64,000 nt of DNA from CALBPI01 sp038524795 (GTDB lineage: Bacteria > Pseudomonadota > Gammaproteobacteria > Steroidobacterales > Woeseiaceae): positions 1 to 64,000 of the forward strand of contig JBCBIJ010000004.1 of assembly GCA_038524795.1 (NCBI GenBank). The letters are read 5' to 3'. Below the pieces are notes generated by a model, which saw only the letters and a list, made by a program, of their open reading frames with translations, made no database searches and was not told the origin of the DNA. Below are positions 17,677-26,624 of this stretch, piece by piece (position 1 is the first letter of the stretch; every line of letters begins with the position of its first letter). The translations under genes were made by a program, and so were the position numbers.

Positions 17677-19440
17677 TCAAGGGCTGTCGGCGGGTTTATC
17701 CCGTTGCGCCTTGGCCGCGAGCAGCTGCCGCAGCTCGTCGCCTTCGGCGGCCGTCAGACGTCGTTCCGCGGCCAGGTCCCGCAGTTGCTCAACCCGGTCA
17801 GCCCGAGCCATTTCAACAAGTTGGCCGTGCACACCCCGCAATTCCGCGGCCTTGTCGATCTGCACGTCCTCAGGCAGCTCCGCGGCGGCCAGCTTCTGCA
17901 AATGCCCGAAATTGGGGTCGCCGCGCCACTGCTCCAGCAGCACCGCCGGGCTCACCCCGGGTTGCGCCTGCACGTCAGCCACAATCCTTTTGAGTATGTC
18001 CGCGCCGGGTCGTTCCAACCCGGACAGCAAGTCGAGGTCGAAATCGAGCGCGGCCGCAGGCTCGTGCAGCAGCAGGGTGATCGCGCGGCGCATGGGCGTG
18101 GCGCGTTGGCCCGTGCTGCGGCGCGCCTGGCGCTCGCCGCGTCGTCGCGCCGTAGGCGCATCGCCCAGCATGCTGCGCAGCTTGGCCGGGCCCAGAGAGA
18201 CGGCCTCGGCCAGCGCATCGATCACAAGCTCGCGATAGACGCCGTCGGGTAGCTTGGCCACCAGTGGGCGCGCGAGCTCGGCGAGTTGCGCACGGCCTTC
18301 AGCCGACTCGGCGTCCACCTGTGCCGTGAGCTCGCCGATCATGAAATCGGAGAGGGGCAGGGCGGCGTCGAGCACCCGCTCGAAGGCACTCGAGCCTTCA
18401 TTGGCCACGAGCGAATCGGGGTCCTGGCCGTCGGGCATAAACGCAAAGCGCAACGCGCGACCGTCAGTGATTTTTGGCAGCGCATTCTCGAGCGCGCGCC
18501 AGGCAGCCTTGCGGCCCGCACGGTCGCCGTCGAAGCTGAACACGACCTCGTTGGTCAACCGGAAGAGTCGGTCAAGGTGATCGCCCGTGGTGGCCGTGCC
18601 CAGCGTGGCGACGGAGAAACGGATGCCGTTGCGGGCGAGACCGACCACGTCCATGTAACCCTCGACGACGACCAGCCGGTCGATGTCGCGCAGCTTCTGG
18701 CGGGCCTCATAGAGCCCGTAGAGTTCGCGGCCCTTGTGGAACAGGACAGTCTCGGGCGAGTTCAGGTATTTCGGCTCGCCGTCACCAATGACGCGGCCGC
18801 CAAAACCCACCGTGCGCCCGCGGGCATCACGGATCGGGAACATGACGCGGCCGCGGAAGCGGTCGTAGTGTCCGCCCGTGTCGCGCGGAATGACCAGGCC
18901 AGCGGCGGCCAGCAGTTCCACACGTTCGTGGTCACCACCGAAGCGCTTGAGCACGGTGTCCCAGGCGTCCGGCGCCCAGCCGATGCGAAACTCGCGCGCG
19001 GTCTGTCCGTCGATGCCGCGCTGTTTCAGGTACTCGACGGCTTCGGGTGTCTCGCGCAGGATGTCGGCGTAGGCCTGCGCCACGGCATCCATGAGCGTGT
19101 GCAGCTGGTCGATGCGGGTGTCGCGTTGGAAATTGCCGGCCTCTCGCGGCACCTCCACACCCATCATGCCCGCAAGCTCCTCGACAGCCTCGGGGAACGA
19201 CAGATGGTCGTGCTCCATAAGGAAACCGAGCGCGGTGCCGTGGGCACCGCAGCCGAAGCAGTGATAGAAGCCCTTTTCGGGGCTCACCGTAAACGAGGGC
19301 GTGGTCTCGTTATGGAACGGGCACAGCGCTTTGTACTCGCGCCCGGCTTTCTTGAGCTCGAGCCGGTTGCCCAAGACCTCAACGATGTCGGCGCGTGCGA
19401 CGAGATCGTCAATAAAGCCTTGCGGGATGCGCCCGGCCAT
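17677..19440 (-). CDS. dnaG: DNA primase
   Basis: 587 residues. The zinc-binding domain has C40, H43, C61 and C64 (C-P-F-H and C-F-G-C). The TOPRIM core has V-V-E-G-Y-M-D-V-V at about residue 260 and S-F-D-G-D-R-A-G at about 310. The C-terminal helicase-binding domain is present. It makes RNA primers at the replication fork. The stop of yqeY and this ATG are adjacent (TGA-ATG), so they are cotranscribed, and rpoD follows after 202 nt, which leaves room for internal promoters. Confidence 0.98.
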   Translation of the reverse strand: MAGRIPQGFIDDLVARADIVEVLGNRLELKKAGREYKALCPFHNETTPSFTVSPEKGFYHCFGCGAHGTALGFLMEHDHLSFPEAVEELAGMMGVEVPREAGNFQRDTRIDQLHTLMDAVAQAYADILRETPEAVEYLKQRGIDGQTAREFRIGWAPDAWDTVLKRFGGDHERVELLAAAGLVIPRDTGGHYDRFRGRVMFPIRDARGRTVGFGGRVIGDGEPKYLNSPETVLFHKGRELYGLYEARQKLRDIDRLVVVEGYMDVVGLARNGIRFSVATLGTATTGDHLDRLFRLTNEVVFSFDGDRAGRKAAWRALENALPKITDGRALRFAFMPDGQDPDSLVANEGSSAFERVLDAALPLSDFMIGELTAQVDAESAEGRAQLAELARPLVAKLPDGVYRELVIDALAEAVSLGPAKLRSMLGDAPTARRRGERQARRSTGQRATPMRRAITLLLHEPAAALDFDLDLLSGLERPGADILKRIVADVQAQPGVSPAVLLEQWRGDPNFGHLQKLAAAELPEDVQIDKAAELRGVHGQLVEMARADRVEQLRDLAAERRLTAAEGDELRQLLAAKAQRDKPADSP

Positions 19441-19884
19441 TCAGCCTGCGAGTCGCGCCTTGATGATGGCGCTGACCTTGGACATATCGGCGCGACCGGC
19501 GGCAGCCGCTTTAACCTTGCCCATGACCTTGCCCATGTCGCGCATGGACTCGGCCCCGGTTTCGGAGATGGCGTTGTCGATGATCTCGGCCAACGCGGCG
19601 TCGTCAAGCGGCTCGGGCAGGTAGACCTGGAGCACTTCGATTTCCGCAGCCTCGGCCGCAGCGAGTTCGGGTCGCCCCCCTTTCTCGTACTGCGTGATCG
19701 ACTCGCGGCGCTGCTTGACCATTTTCTCGATGACCGCGAGCGTCGCCGCATCGTCGAGCTCGATACGCTCGTCGACTTCGCGCTGCTTGATGGCGGCCAG
19801 TGCCATGCGAATGACGGTCAGGCGCGACTTGTCGCCGGCCCGCATGGCGGTCTTCATGTCATCGGTCAGTGTGTTCTTCAGCAT
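19441..19884 (-). CDS. yqeY: GatB/YqeY domain protein
   Basis: 147 residues, the full family length: an N-terminal helical bundle with M-R-A-G-D-K-S-R-L-T-V-I-R, then Q-Y-E-K-G-G-R-P-E-L, V-Y-L-P-E-P-L, and the C-terminal G-K-V-M-G-K-V-K-A block shared with the tRNA-binding tail of GatB. It is often encoded between rpsU and dnaG. A link to tRNA-dependent amidotransferase activity is suggested by the domain but not established. Confidence 0.93.
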   Translation of the reverse strand: MLKNTLTDDMKTAMRAGDKSRLTVIRMALAAIKQREVDERIELDDAATLAVIEKMVKQRRESITQYEKGGRPELAAAEAAEIEVLQVYLPEPLDDAALAEIIDNAISETGAESMRDMGKVMGKVKAAAAGRADMSKVSAIIKARLAG

Positions 19885-19974
19885 GGTCGTCTTCCGGGTA
19901 TTGGCCCGGTCCTGTCTATGGTAACCGCTTAGCGCGCGGCGCCTGGTTCACAATATCTGGCTCACAAACAAAAA

Positions 19975-19994
19975 CGGCCGCCAGCGGCGACCGT
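19975..19994 (-). terminator. Partial terminator after rpsU
   Basis: On the minus strand ACGGTCGCC/GGCGGCCGT (one G-U pair, loop GCT) is followed by TTTTTG. It lies between rpsU and yqeY, so it probably attenuates rather than ends transcription, setting high S21 output over primase and sigma. Confidence 0.75.
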
Positions 19995-20029
19995 CTTTGG
20001 AACGCAGGCCCGAAGACCCGGGTGCGCTG

Positions 20030-20245
20030 TCAGTAGAGGCGGACGCGGCGGTTGTTCTCGCGCTGCAACTTCTTGGCGTGGCGCTTGATGGCGGCCGCTT
20101 TTTTGCGCTTGCGCTCCTGGGTCGGCTTTTCGTAGTACTCGCGACGGCGCAGCTCCGTCAGCACACCCGCTTTTTCGCAGGCACGCTTGAAGCGCCGCAG
20201 GGCGGCATCGAAGTACTCGTTGTCTCTGACTTTAACGCTCGGCAT
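20030..20245 (-). CDS. rpsU: 30S ribosomal protein bS21
   Basis: 71 residues starting M-P-S-V-K-V-R-D-N-E (ATG 20243-20245). The frame extends to 20437, but the added N-terminus is out of family. Contains the F-D-A-A-L-R-R-F-K-R-A-C-E-K-A-G core and the basic tail. It binds the 16S 3' end region and supports initiation. First gene of the rpsU-yqeY-dnaG-rpoD unit, with a leader of about 140 nt. Confidence 0.97.
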   Translation of the reverse strand: MPSVKVRDNEYFDAALRRFKRACEKAGVLTELRRREYYEKPTQERKRKKAAAIKRHAKKLQRENNRRVRLY

Positions 20246-20390
20246 GTGATCGCCTATCCTTCGTAGTCGGTGACGGGCCCTTGAGGGCTCGGTCAGTGGT
20301 ATTCGGTTGACCCTGGCGGCGTCCAACTTGGTGACCAAGCTTGGTGCCGGGCGCAGGGTGGCCACCCGCATGCGGGGGCAAAGACCGCGA

Positions 20391-20420
20391 AGTATACAAA
20401 CGCCGGACGGGGCCTGTAAA
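20391..20420 (-). promoter_or_regulatory. Promoter of rpsU operon
   Basis: On the minus strand TTTACA (20415-20420), an 18-nt spacer, and TATACT (20391-20396). It is divergent from tsaD, whose ATG is at 20450. Confidence 0.65.
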
Positions 20421-20449
20421 GCGTCCCGAAAGGCCAAAATAGGCGCGAG

Positions 20450-21517
20450 ATGCGGGTATTGGGAATCGAAACCAGCTGCGACGAAACTGGGGTCGCCGTC
20501 TACGACAGCGAGCAGGGCTTGCTGGCGCAGGCGCTACACAGCCAGATTGCGCGGCACGCGGCATACGGCGGGGTCGTGCCCGAGCTGGCCTCGCGCGACC
20601 ACCTGGCCAAGCTCGCGCCCATGGTCGAGCAGGTGCTTGAGGCCGCTGACACGCCCGCCGAGGCGTTGGATGCTATTGCTTACACGGCTGGCCCGGGCCT
20701 CGTTGGAGCCCTGCTCGTCGGGGCCTGCTACGCCACGGGCCTGGCGCGTGCGCTCGGTAAGCCTGCGATTCCCGTGCATCACATGGAGGCGCACCTGCTC
20801 GCGCCCATGCTCGAAACCAACGCGCCGGATTACCCGTTCGTCGCGTTGCTGGTATCCGGCGGGCACTCAATGCTCGTGGATGTGGCCGCAGTCGGGCGTT
20901 ACGAGGTGATTGGCACGACGCTCGATGACGCGGCGGGCGAGGCCTTCGACAAGACGGCCAAGCTGCTGGGACTGCCGTACCCGGGCGGCCCGGCACTCTC
21001 AGCGCTGGCCGAGCAGGGTGATGCCACCCGCTTTAAGCTGCCTCGGCCCATGCTCAATCGGCCCGGGCTCGATTTCAGTTTTTCAGGCCTCAAGACAGCC
21101 GTGCTCATGGTCGTTCGCGAACTACAGGGCGTCGCCGGTGATCAGCCGCCGCTGCCCGGCAGCGCTCTGTCTGATACGGACCGGGCCGATGTCGCCGCCT
21201 CGTTCCAGGTCGCCATTGTCGAGACCTTGACGAAGAAGTGCGTACGGGCGCTCGAGCAGACGGGTCGGCAACGGCTTGTCGTGGCGGGCGGCGTCGGCGC
21301 CAACCGCGCGTTGCGGGCGGCGCTGGCCGAAGCCTGTGATACATCCGGCGCCCGTGTCTATTACCCTCGGCCCGAGTACTGCACTGACAACGGTGCGATG
21401 ATCGCGCTTGCGGGCGTGCTGCGGGCAGAATCGGGCGGCGAGGGTCTGCCCATCGGGGCCGCGCCGCGTTGGCCGCTGGGCACCCCGCTGCCTGAACGTC
21501 GCAAGCGAGTCGCGTGA
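20450..21517 (+). CDS. tsaD: tRNA N6-threonylcarbamoyladenosine synthase subunit
   Basis: 355 residues. M-R-V-L-G-I-E-T-S-C-D-E-T N-terminus, metal ligands H111 and H115 in H-H-M-E-A-H, V-S-G-G-H at about 135, and the C-terminal V-A-G-G-V-G-A-N and C-T-D-N-G-A-M-I motifs. Works with TsaB/C/E to make t6A37 on tRNAs that read ANN codons. Divergent from rpsU, a classic neighbourhood. The stop overlaps folB's start. Confidence 0.98.
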   Translation: MRVLGIETSCDETGVAVYDSEQGLLAQALHSQIARHAAYGGVVPELASRDHLAKLAPMVEQVLEAADTPAEALDAIAYTAGPGLVGALLVGACYATGLARALGKPAIPVHHMEAHLLAPMLETNAPDYPFVALLVSGGHSMLVDVAAVGRYEVIGTTLDDAAGEAFDKTAKLLGLPYPGGPALSALAEQGDATRFKLPRPMLNRPGLDFSFSGLKTAVLMVVRELQGVAGDQPPLPGSALSDTDRADVAASFQVAIVETLTKKCVRALEQTGRQRLVVAGGVGANRALRAALAEACDTSGARVYYPRPEYCTDNGAMIALAGVLRAESGGEGLPIGAAPRWPLGTPLPERRKRVA

Positions 21518-21870
21518 TGGATCGTGTTGTTATTGAAGGGCTTGAGATCACCTGTGTGATCGGTGCCTGGGAGTGGGAGCGCCACATCACGCAGAAGCTG
21601 GTTGTGGACCTCGCCCTGGATACCGACATCACGGCGGCGGCGGCCAGCGATGGCTTGGCAGACGCCGTGAACTACGCGGCAGTTGCCGAACGTGTCGAGG
21701 CCTACGTGGTCGAAACGCAGGCCGTGCTCATAGAGCGTCTGGCGGAGGGCATCGCGCAGCTCGTGCTCGCGGAATTCGGGGTCTCGCGCGTCTGCGTGCG
21801 CGTCGCCAAGCCGGGCGCGGTCCGCGCCGCCCGAACCGTGGCCATCGAAATCGAGCGCCAAGCGCGATAA
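21517..21870 (+). CDS. folB: Dihydroneopterin aldolase
   Basis: 117 residues. The ATG at 21517 shares a base with the tsaD stop (TGATG). A GTG one codon upstream is possible. D-R-V-V-I-E-G-L-E-I-T-C-V-I-G-A-W-E-W-E-R is the family N-terminus, with the active-site region N-Y-A-A-V-A-E-R and the terminal V-x-V-A-K-P-G-A-V. Catalyses the retro-aldol step to 6-hydroxymethyl-dihydropterin in folate synthesis. Coupled to tsaD. Confidence 0.95.
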   Translation: MDRVVIEGLEITCVIGAWEWERHITQKLVVDLALDTDITAAAASDGLADAVNYAAVAERVEAYVVETQAVLIERLAEGIAQLVLAEFGVSRVCVRVAKPGAVRAARTVAIEIERQAR

Positions 21871-21977
21871 ATCACCGCATCGGCGGTCTCATTATGTGAT
21901 TGACGTCACATGCTCCGGGCCGGCACCCGGGCAAATGACGCTAGAATTTAGCAATGAACAAACTTCGGGGCGTGTCC

Positions 21978-23318
21978 ATGAATTTTCGACAAGTATTGGT
22001 GGTAACCCTTTCGGTACTGGCCGTGGGCTGCGGTGGCGGTGGTAGCAGCGGTGGTTTCGCCGGAGGCGGCATTGGTGGCGGCGGATGCACTGTCGACGAC
22101 GAGAAGACCTTTGTGCTGAACACCATGCGCGATGTGTGGTTCTGGAACACGCAATTGCCCGCGGACGTCAATTTGGCGAACTTCGCAACGGCGGAAGAGC
22201 TGCTCGTCTTCCTCACCTCGTTTGAGCCGCTGGACCGGTTCAGCTTCATCGACAGCGCCGCCGCTGATGCGGCCTTCTTCAACGAAGGCGAGTTTGTCGG
22301 CTTCGGGTTCACAAGCTCGATCGTTGATGAAGCCACGAACGACGTTCGCTTCCTGCGTGTGTTCTCGGGCAGCCCTGCCGCTGCCGGCGGCCTGGCCCGC
22401 GGGCAGCGCCTGCTGCAGGTGGACGGTGTTGATGTTGCGACGCTCATTGCAGGCGACGGGCTGGGCGCGGCGTTTGGTCCCTCGGAAGAGGGCATCCAAC
22501 GCACGCTACGCATTCGCAACCTCGACGACAGTGAGTTCGACGTGGTGCTCGTCAAGAACACGTTTACGATCGACCCGGTGCCGCAGACGCGCACCTACAC
22601 CATTGGCGGCACCACCTACGGCTACATCGAGTTCTCGACGTTCATCAGCACGGCCAACGACCAGCTCGACGCGGCTTTCGCAGACTTCAACACCGCGGGC
22701 ATCACGGACGTGATTATCGACCTGCGCTACAACGGTGGTGGCCGTGTCGATACCGCTGAGTTCTTCGGCGACCTGCTGGGTGGTTTCATCGCCAACGGCG
22801 AGGTCTTCTCGGAGACGCGCTTCAACGAAGACAACGAAATCAACAACCGCACCGACTTCTTCCAGCAGCGCGCCAATTCGCTGAGCACCTCACGCCTGGT
22901 ATTCATCACCACGGGCGGTTCGGCATCGGCCAGTGAGCTTGTTATCAACAGCCTCGAACCGGTGGCCTCGGTCGACCTCGTGGGCTCGGACACCTTCGGC
23001 AAGCCCGTCGGTCAAATCGGTGTCACATTCTGCAACGATACCAAGATCCTGCGCCCGACAGCCTTTGAGACGGTTAACAGTCTCGGCCAGGGCCAGTACT
23101 TCGACGGTCTGCCTGTCGATTGCCAGGCCGACGATGACTTTACGACGGAAGTCGGCAGTCAGGCTGACCCATCGACGGCCGCAGCGCTGGAGTTGCTGTC
23201 CACGGGCGCCTGCCCGGTGGTCAGCGCGCAGGACATTAGCAAGCCGAGCCCCACGGCCTCGAAGTTCCGCCCGCCAGCCGCGCGGAGCGCCGCCGAAGCC
23301 AACGCCTACGCCTACTGA
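21978..23318 (+). CDS. S41 family (C-terminal processing) peptidase lipoprotein
   Basis: 446 residues if it starts at the ATG at 21978 (an ATG at 21954 is also in frame). Lipobox L-A-V-G-C followed by a Gly/Ser-rich linker, so outer-membrane lipoprotein or periplasmic. A PDZ-like segment at about 125-170 (S-P-A-A-A-G-G-L-A-R-G-Q-R-L-L-Q-V-D-G). The S41 core has V-I-I-D-L-R-Y-N-G-G-G, the catalytic serine in T-G-G-S-A-S-A-S-E, and the lysine in T-F-G-K-P-V-G-Q. Substrate unknown. No direct operon partner. Confidence 0.9.
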   Translation: MNFRQVLVVTLSVLAVGCGGGGSSGGFAGGGIGGGGCTVDDEKTFVLNTMRDVWFWNTQLPADVNLANFATAEELLVFLTSFEPLDRFSFIDSAAADAAFFNEGEFVGFGFTSSIVDEATNDVRFLRVFSGSPAAAGGLARGQRLLQVDGVDVATLIAGDGLGAAFGPSEEGIQRTLRIRNLDDSEFDVVLVKNTFTIDPVPQTRTYTIGGTTYGYIEFSTFISTANDQLDAAFADFNTAGITDVIIDLRYNGGGRVDTAEFFGDLLGGFIANGEVFSETRFNEDNEINNRTDFFQQRANSLSTSRLVFITTGGSASASELVINSLEPVASVDLVGSDTFGKPVGQIGVTFCNDTKILRPTAFETVNSLGQGQYFDGLPVDCQADDDFTTEVGSQADPSTAAALELLSTGACPVVSAQDISKPSPTASKFRPPAARSAAEANAYAY

Positions 23319-23404
23319 CTGCAGGCCACCGCGCGGCAGCAGCCGCGCGGTGGCTGTGCGACAATCGCGACCCCGCTAGACCCGGCCCCAGGGGGCTGTC
23401 GTAC

Positions 23405-24574
23405 GTGCCCGAATCTGCCCGCCACAGCCTGCCTGAGCCGGATGCGCTCAGCGCTGCGCACGAGGATGTCGTGCGTGAGCACATCGCCGAGAAGATCTTA
23501 GCCTCAGGCGGCAACGTCCCGTTCTCCGAGTACATGGCGCTCGCGCTCTACGCACCGGGCATCGGTTATTACACGGCGGGCAGCACCAAGTTCGGTGCTG
23601 TTGGCGACTTCATTACGGCACCCGAACGGGGCAACTTGTTTGCCAAGGTGCTCGCGCGCCAGTGTGCGGCCGTACTCGGTGAGACCGGCGGCGATATCAT
23701 CGAGTTTGGCGCCGGCAGCGGTCGGCTCGCGGCCGGCGTGCTGGCTGCACTCGACAAGCGCGACGCCTTGCCGGAGCGCTACCGCATTGTCGAGGTGTCT
23801 GCCGATCTTCGCGACCGGCAACGTTCGCTGCTGACACGGCGTGTGCCCGAGCTCGTCGATCGCGTGCGCTGGGATGACACGCCACCGACGTCGTCGTGGG
23901 CCGGTGTCGCAATCGGCAACGAGGTGCTCGATGCCTTGCCCGTCGAGCGGTTTCGTATCGCGGCGGACGGCGTGCAACAACTCATCGTCGGCTGCGACGA
24001 CCTTGACATGAAGCCGCGTTGGGCGCCGGCAAGTGCCGCCCTGGCAGAGAACATCGAGCGGCTGCAAAGTCAGCTTGGCCGGCGACTGCCCGAGGGCTAC
24101 GAAAGCGAGTACTGCATGATGCTCGAAGCCTGGTTGCGCGCTGCCGCCGGCCGGCTCAAGCGCGGTGCTGTTCTATTTTCAGACTACGGCTATGGCCGCA
24201 ACGATTACTACGGTGCTGAGCGCACACGCGGCACGCTGACCTGTCATTTTCGCCACCACGTTCACGATGACGCGTTCATCAATGTCGGGATTCAGGACAT
24301 CACGGCCTGGGTCGACTTCAGTCGCACGGCCGAGGCACTCGATGCTGCGGGGCTCGACTACATCGGCTACACCACGCAGTCACAGTTCCTGCTGGGCGGC
24401 GGACTCGTTGAGATGCTCGAGGAACGCGGCCGGGATCGACGGATCGCAGCGGAGGCACGTGAGCTCACGCTGCCGGGCGGCATGGGCGAGCGATTCCGAG
24501 TCATGGGGTTTGCGCGCGGCCTGGGCACAAAGCTTGCGGGTTTTTCGGGCCGTGACTTTGGGGGGCGCCTGTGA
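23405..24574 (+). CDS. MidA/NDUFAF7-family SAM-dependent methyltransferase
   Basis: 389 residues from GTG. The N-terminus has P-F-S-E-Y-M-A-L-A-L-Y-A-P-G-I-G-Y-Y, F-G-A-V-G-D-F-I-T-A-P-E, and the SAM-binding motif I-I-E-F-G-A-G-S-G-R-L-A. I-G-N-E-V-L-D-A-L-P-V is another family hallmark. Eukaryotic homologues methylate an arginine of a complex I subunit. Bacterial substrates are not settled. Ends with GTGA overlapping uppP, so translationally coupled. Confidence 0.93.
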   Translation: MPESARHSLPEPDALSAAHEDVVREHIAEKILASGGNVPFSEYMALALYAPGIGYYTAGSTKFGAVGDFITAPERGNLFAKVLARQCAAVLGETGGDIIEFGAGSGRLAAGVLAALDKRDALPERYRIVEVSADLRDRQRSLLTRRVPELVDRVRWDDTPPTSSWAGVAIGNEVLDALPVERFRIAADGVQQLIVGCDDLDMKPRWAPASAALAENIERLQSQLGRRLPEGYESEYCMMLEAWLRAAAGRLKRGAVLFSDYGYGRNDYYGAERTRGTLTCHFRHHVHDDAFINVGIQDITAWVDFSRTAEALDAAGLDYIGYTTQSQFLLGGGLVEMLEERGRDRRIAAEARELTLPGGMGERFRVMGFARGLGTKLAGFSGRDFGGRL

Positions 24575-25386
24575 CGCTGCTGCAGATCATCGTGCTGGCC
24601 ATCGTGCAGGGTATGACGGAGTTTCTGCCCATCTCCTCGAGCGGCCACCTCGTGCTGGCACCCTCGCTGCTCGGCTGGGAAGACCAGGGGCTTGCCTTCG
24701 ACGTTGCCGTGCACGTGGGCACGCTCATCGCGGTCGTCTGGTACTTCCGCGACGATTTGCTGCGCATGAGCTTTGCGTTCTTCAAGCAGTGGTCGCCGGG
24801 CCAAGCCGACGCGCAGCGCCAGGACGCACGCATCGCCTGGTACATCATCATCGGCACGATTCCCGTGGGCATCGCGGGCCTTGTGGGCAAAGATTTTATT
24901 GAGGGCAGCCTGCGTGATCCGCTGGTCATCGCTATTGCCACCGCATTCTTCGGCGTGTTGCTCTGGCTAACTTATGCGCTCAATAAGCGCAAACGTGCGC
25001 TGGACGGCATGAACCTGCGCGACGCCATCATCATCGGTGTCGCTCAGATCCTGGCGCTTGTTCCCGGTACCTCGCGCAGCGGCATCACCATGACGGCGGG
25101 CTTTGCGCTCAACTTTACGCCGCAGGCAGCGGCGCGATTCTCATTCCTGCTCTCGATCCCCGTGATCGTGCTCGCGGGCGGGCTCACCACGCTCGATCTG
25201 TTGCAGACACCCGGCGCCGTCGATTGGCAAGCGCTCGTGGTGGGCACGGCCCTGTCGGCCATCGTGGCTTACCTGACGATCGCGTTCTTCCTGCGCTTCA
25301 TCTCGCGCATCGGCATGCTGCCGTTCATGCTCTACCGGCTCGCGCTCGCGGCCGTGATCATCTACTTGCTGATGCTCTCGGTGTAG
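24571..25386 (+). CDS. uppP: Undecaprenyl-diphosphatase
   Basis: 271 residues, an integral membrane protein with about eight helices. The signature Q-G-M-T-E-F-L-P-I-S-S-S-G-H at 13-26 and the second P-G-T-S-R-S-G loop form the active site that removes phosphate from C55-PP, recycling the lipid carrier for peptidoglycan and O-antigen. GTG start inside the preceding stop. The 3' end overlaps the convergent cca gene by 25 nt. Confidence 0.97.
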   Translation: MTLLQIIVLAIVQGMTEFLPISSSGHLVLAPSLLGWEDQGLAFDVAVHVGTLIAVVWYFRDDLLRMSFAFFKQWSPGQADAQRQDARIAWYIIIGTIPVGIAGLVGKDFIEGSLRDPLVIAIATAFFGVLLWLTYALNKRKRALDGMNLRDAIIIGVAQILALVPGTSRSGITMTAGFALNFTPQAAARFSFLLSIPVIVLAGGLTTLDLLQTPGAVDWQALVVGTALSAIVAYLTIAFFLRFISRIGMLPFMLYRLALAAVIIYLLMLSV

Positions 25387-26624
25387 CGGCGCTTGAAGTC
25401 AGCGACGGCCGTGACGCGTTCGCGGCGCAGCGCCTCGCCAAACGCCTTGCCCTCGTGCCCTTCGGCGGCGATCGCGGCCGTGTCCACAGCGGCGGCGGCC
25501 TCACAGGCACCGCGCAGGTAGTCCACCTGCGGGTAGGCGCGACCCTCCAGACCCAGGCGACCGCGGGCGTCAGCTTCGCAGGTTTGCAGCACGCGCTCGA
25601 AATGCTCGCGGTCGCGGAACGCGCCCACGGCTTCAAGCAGCTTCACCACGGTCTTGGGGCGCAGCTCGAGCGCCCGGTGGCAGTGCGTGTGGTACTCAGC
25701 CACATGCTCGGCCAGACGCTGCCAGCGCTTGGGCACGCGCAGCCGTTGGCAGAGCGCGGCGACCAGCGGCACGCTTCGCGCTTCGTGGCCGTGGTGCTTG
25801 GGCCATTCCGACTCAGGCGTCACGGCCTTGCCCAAGTCGTGCACAAGTGCGGCAAACCGCACGTCGGTGCCGGCGCCCATCGCGGCCGCGGCGTCGATGA
25901 CCATAAGCGTGTGCAAGCCTGAGTCCACCTCGGGGTGCCATTGCGTGGGCTGCGGCACACCGAACAGCGCATCGACTTCGGGGAACAACACGCCCAGCGC
26001 ACCGCAGGCGCGCAGGATGCGGATGTACACGGAGGGTTGGTCGTGACCCAGCGCGCGCTCGGTCTCTGAGAGCACCCGCTCGGGTGACAGCGTTTCAAGT
26101 TCGCCCGAGGCCGAGATCGCCGCCATGAGCCGCATGGTGTCGATGTCGATGTCAAAGCCCAGTGGCGCGAGCCGCGTCGCAAACCGTGCGACGCGCAGTA
26201 CCCGCAGCGGGTCTTCTGCGAATGCGTCGCTGACGTGGCGCAGTACGCGCTGCTCGAGGTCATCGTGCCCGCCATAAGGATCGACCAGGGTGCCGTCGGG
26301 GCGTTGCGCAATGGCGTTGATCGTCAGGTCACGGCGCTCGAGGTCTTCTTCGAGCGTGACGCGCGCTTCGGTATCGAATTCAAAGCCGCCGTGACCGGGA
26401 GCCGTCTTGCGTTCGGTTCTCGCCAGTGCATATTCTTCGCCGGTGTCGGGGTGCAAAAACACCGGGAAATCATTGCCCACCTGGCGAAAGCCACGCGCGG
26501 TGAGCTCGTCGGGCGTAGCACCCACGACCACCCAGTCGCGTTCGTGCACCTCCAGGCCCAGCAGCGCGTCGCGTACGGCGCCACCGACCAGGTACACCTC
26601 CAGCTTGTCCGTTGCCGCGTCCAT
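25362..26624 (-). CDS. cca: Multifunctional CCA tRNA nucleotidyltransferase
   Basis: About 420 residues from the ATG at 26622-26624 (a TTG at 26642 is an alternative). G-G-A-V-R-D and the E-R-D-W-V-V-V-G active-site strand form the nucleotidyltransferase head. R-R-D-L-T-I-N-A and the D-P-x-R motif in E-D-P-L-R-V-L-R-V-A-R-F-A follow. A C-terminal HD phosphohydrolase domain has V-H-D-L-G-K. Adds or repairs the 3' CCA of tRNAs. Most tRNA genes in this window already encode CCA, so repair is its likely main task here. Confidence 0.97.
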   Translation of the reverse strand: MDAATDKLEVYLVGGAVRDALLGLEVHERDWVVVGATPDELTARGFRQVGNDFPVFLHPDTGEEYALARTERKTAPGHGGFEFDTEARVTLEEDLERRDLTINAIAQRPDGTLVDPYGGHDDLEQRVLRHVSDAFAEDPLRVLRVARFATRLAPLGFDIDIDTMRLMAAISASGELETLSPERVLSETERALGHDQPSVYIRILRACGALGVLFPEVDALFGVPQPTQWHPEVDSGLHTLMVIDAAAAMGAGTDVRFAALVHDLGKAVTPESEWPKHHGHEARSVPLVAALCQRLRVPKRWQRLAEHVAEYHTHCHRALELRPKTVVKLLEAVGAFRDREHFERVLQTCEADARGRLGLEGRAYPQVDYLRGACEAAAAVDTAAIAAEGHEGKAFGEALRRERVTAVADFKRRYTESISK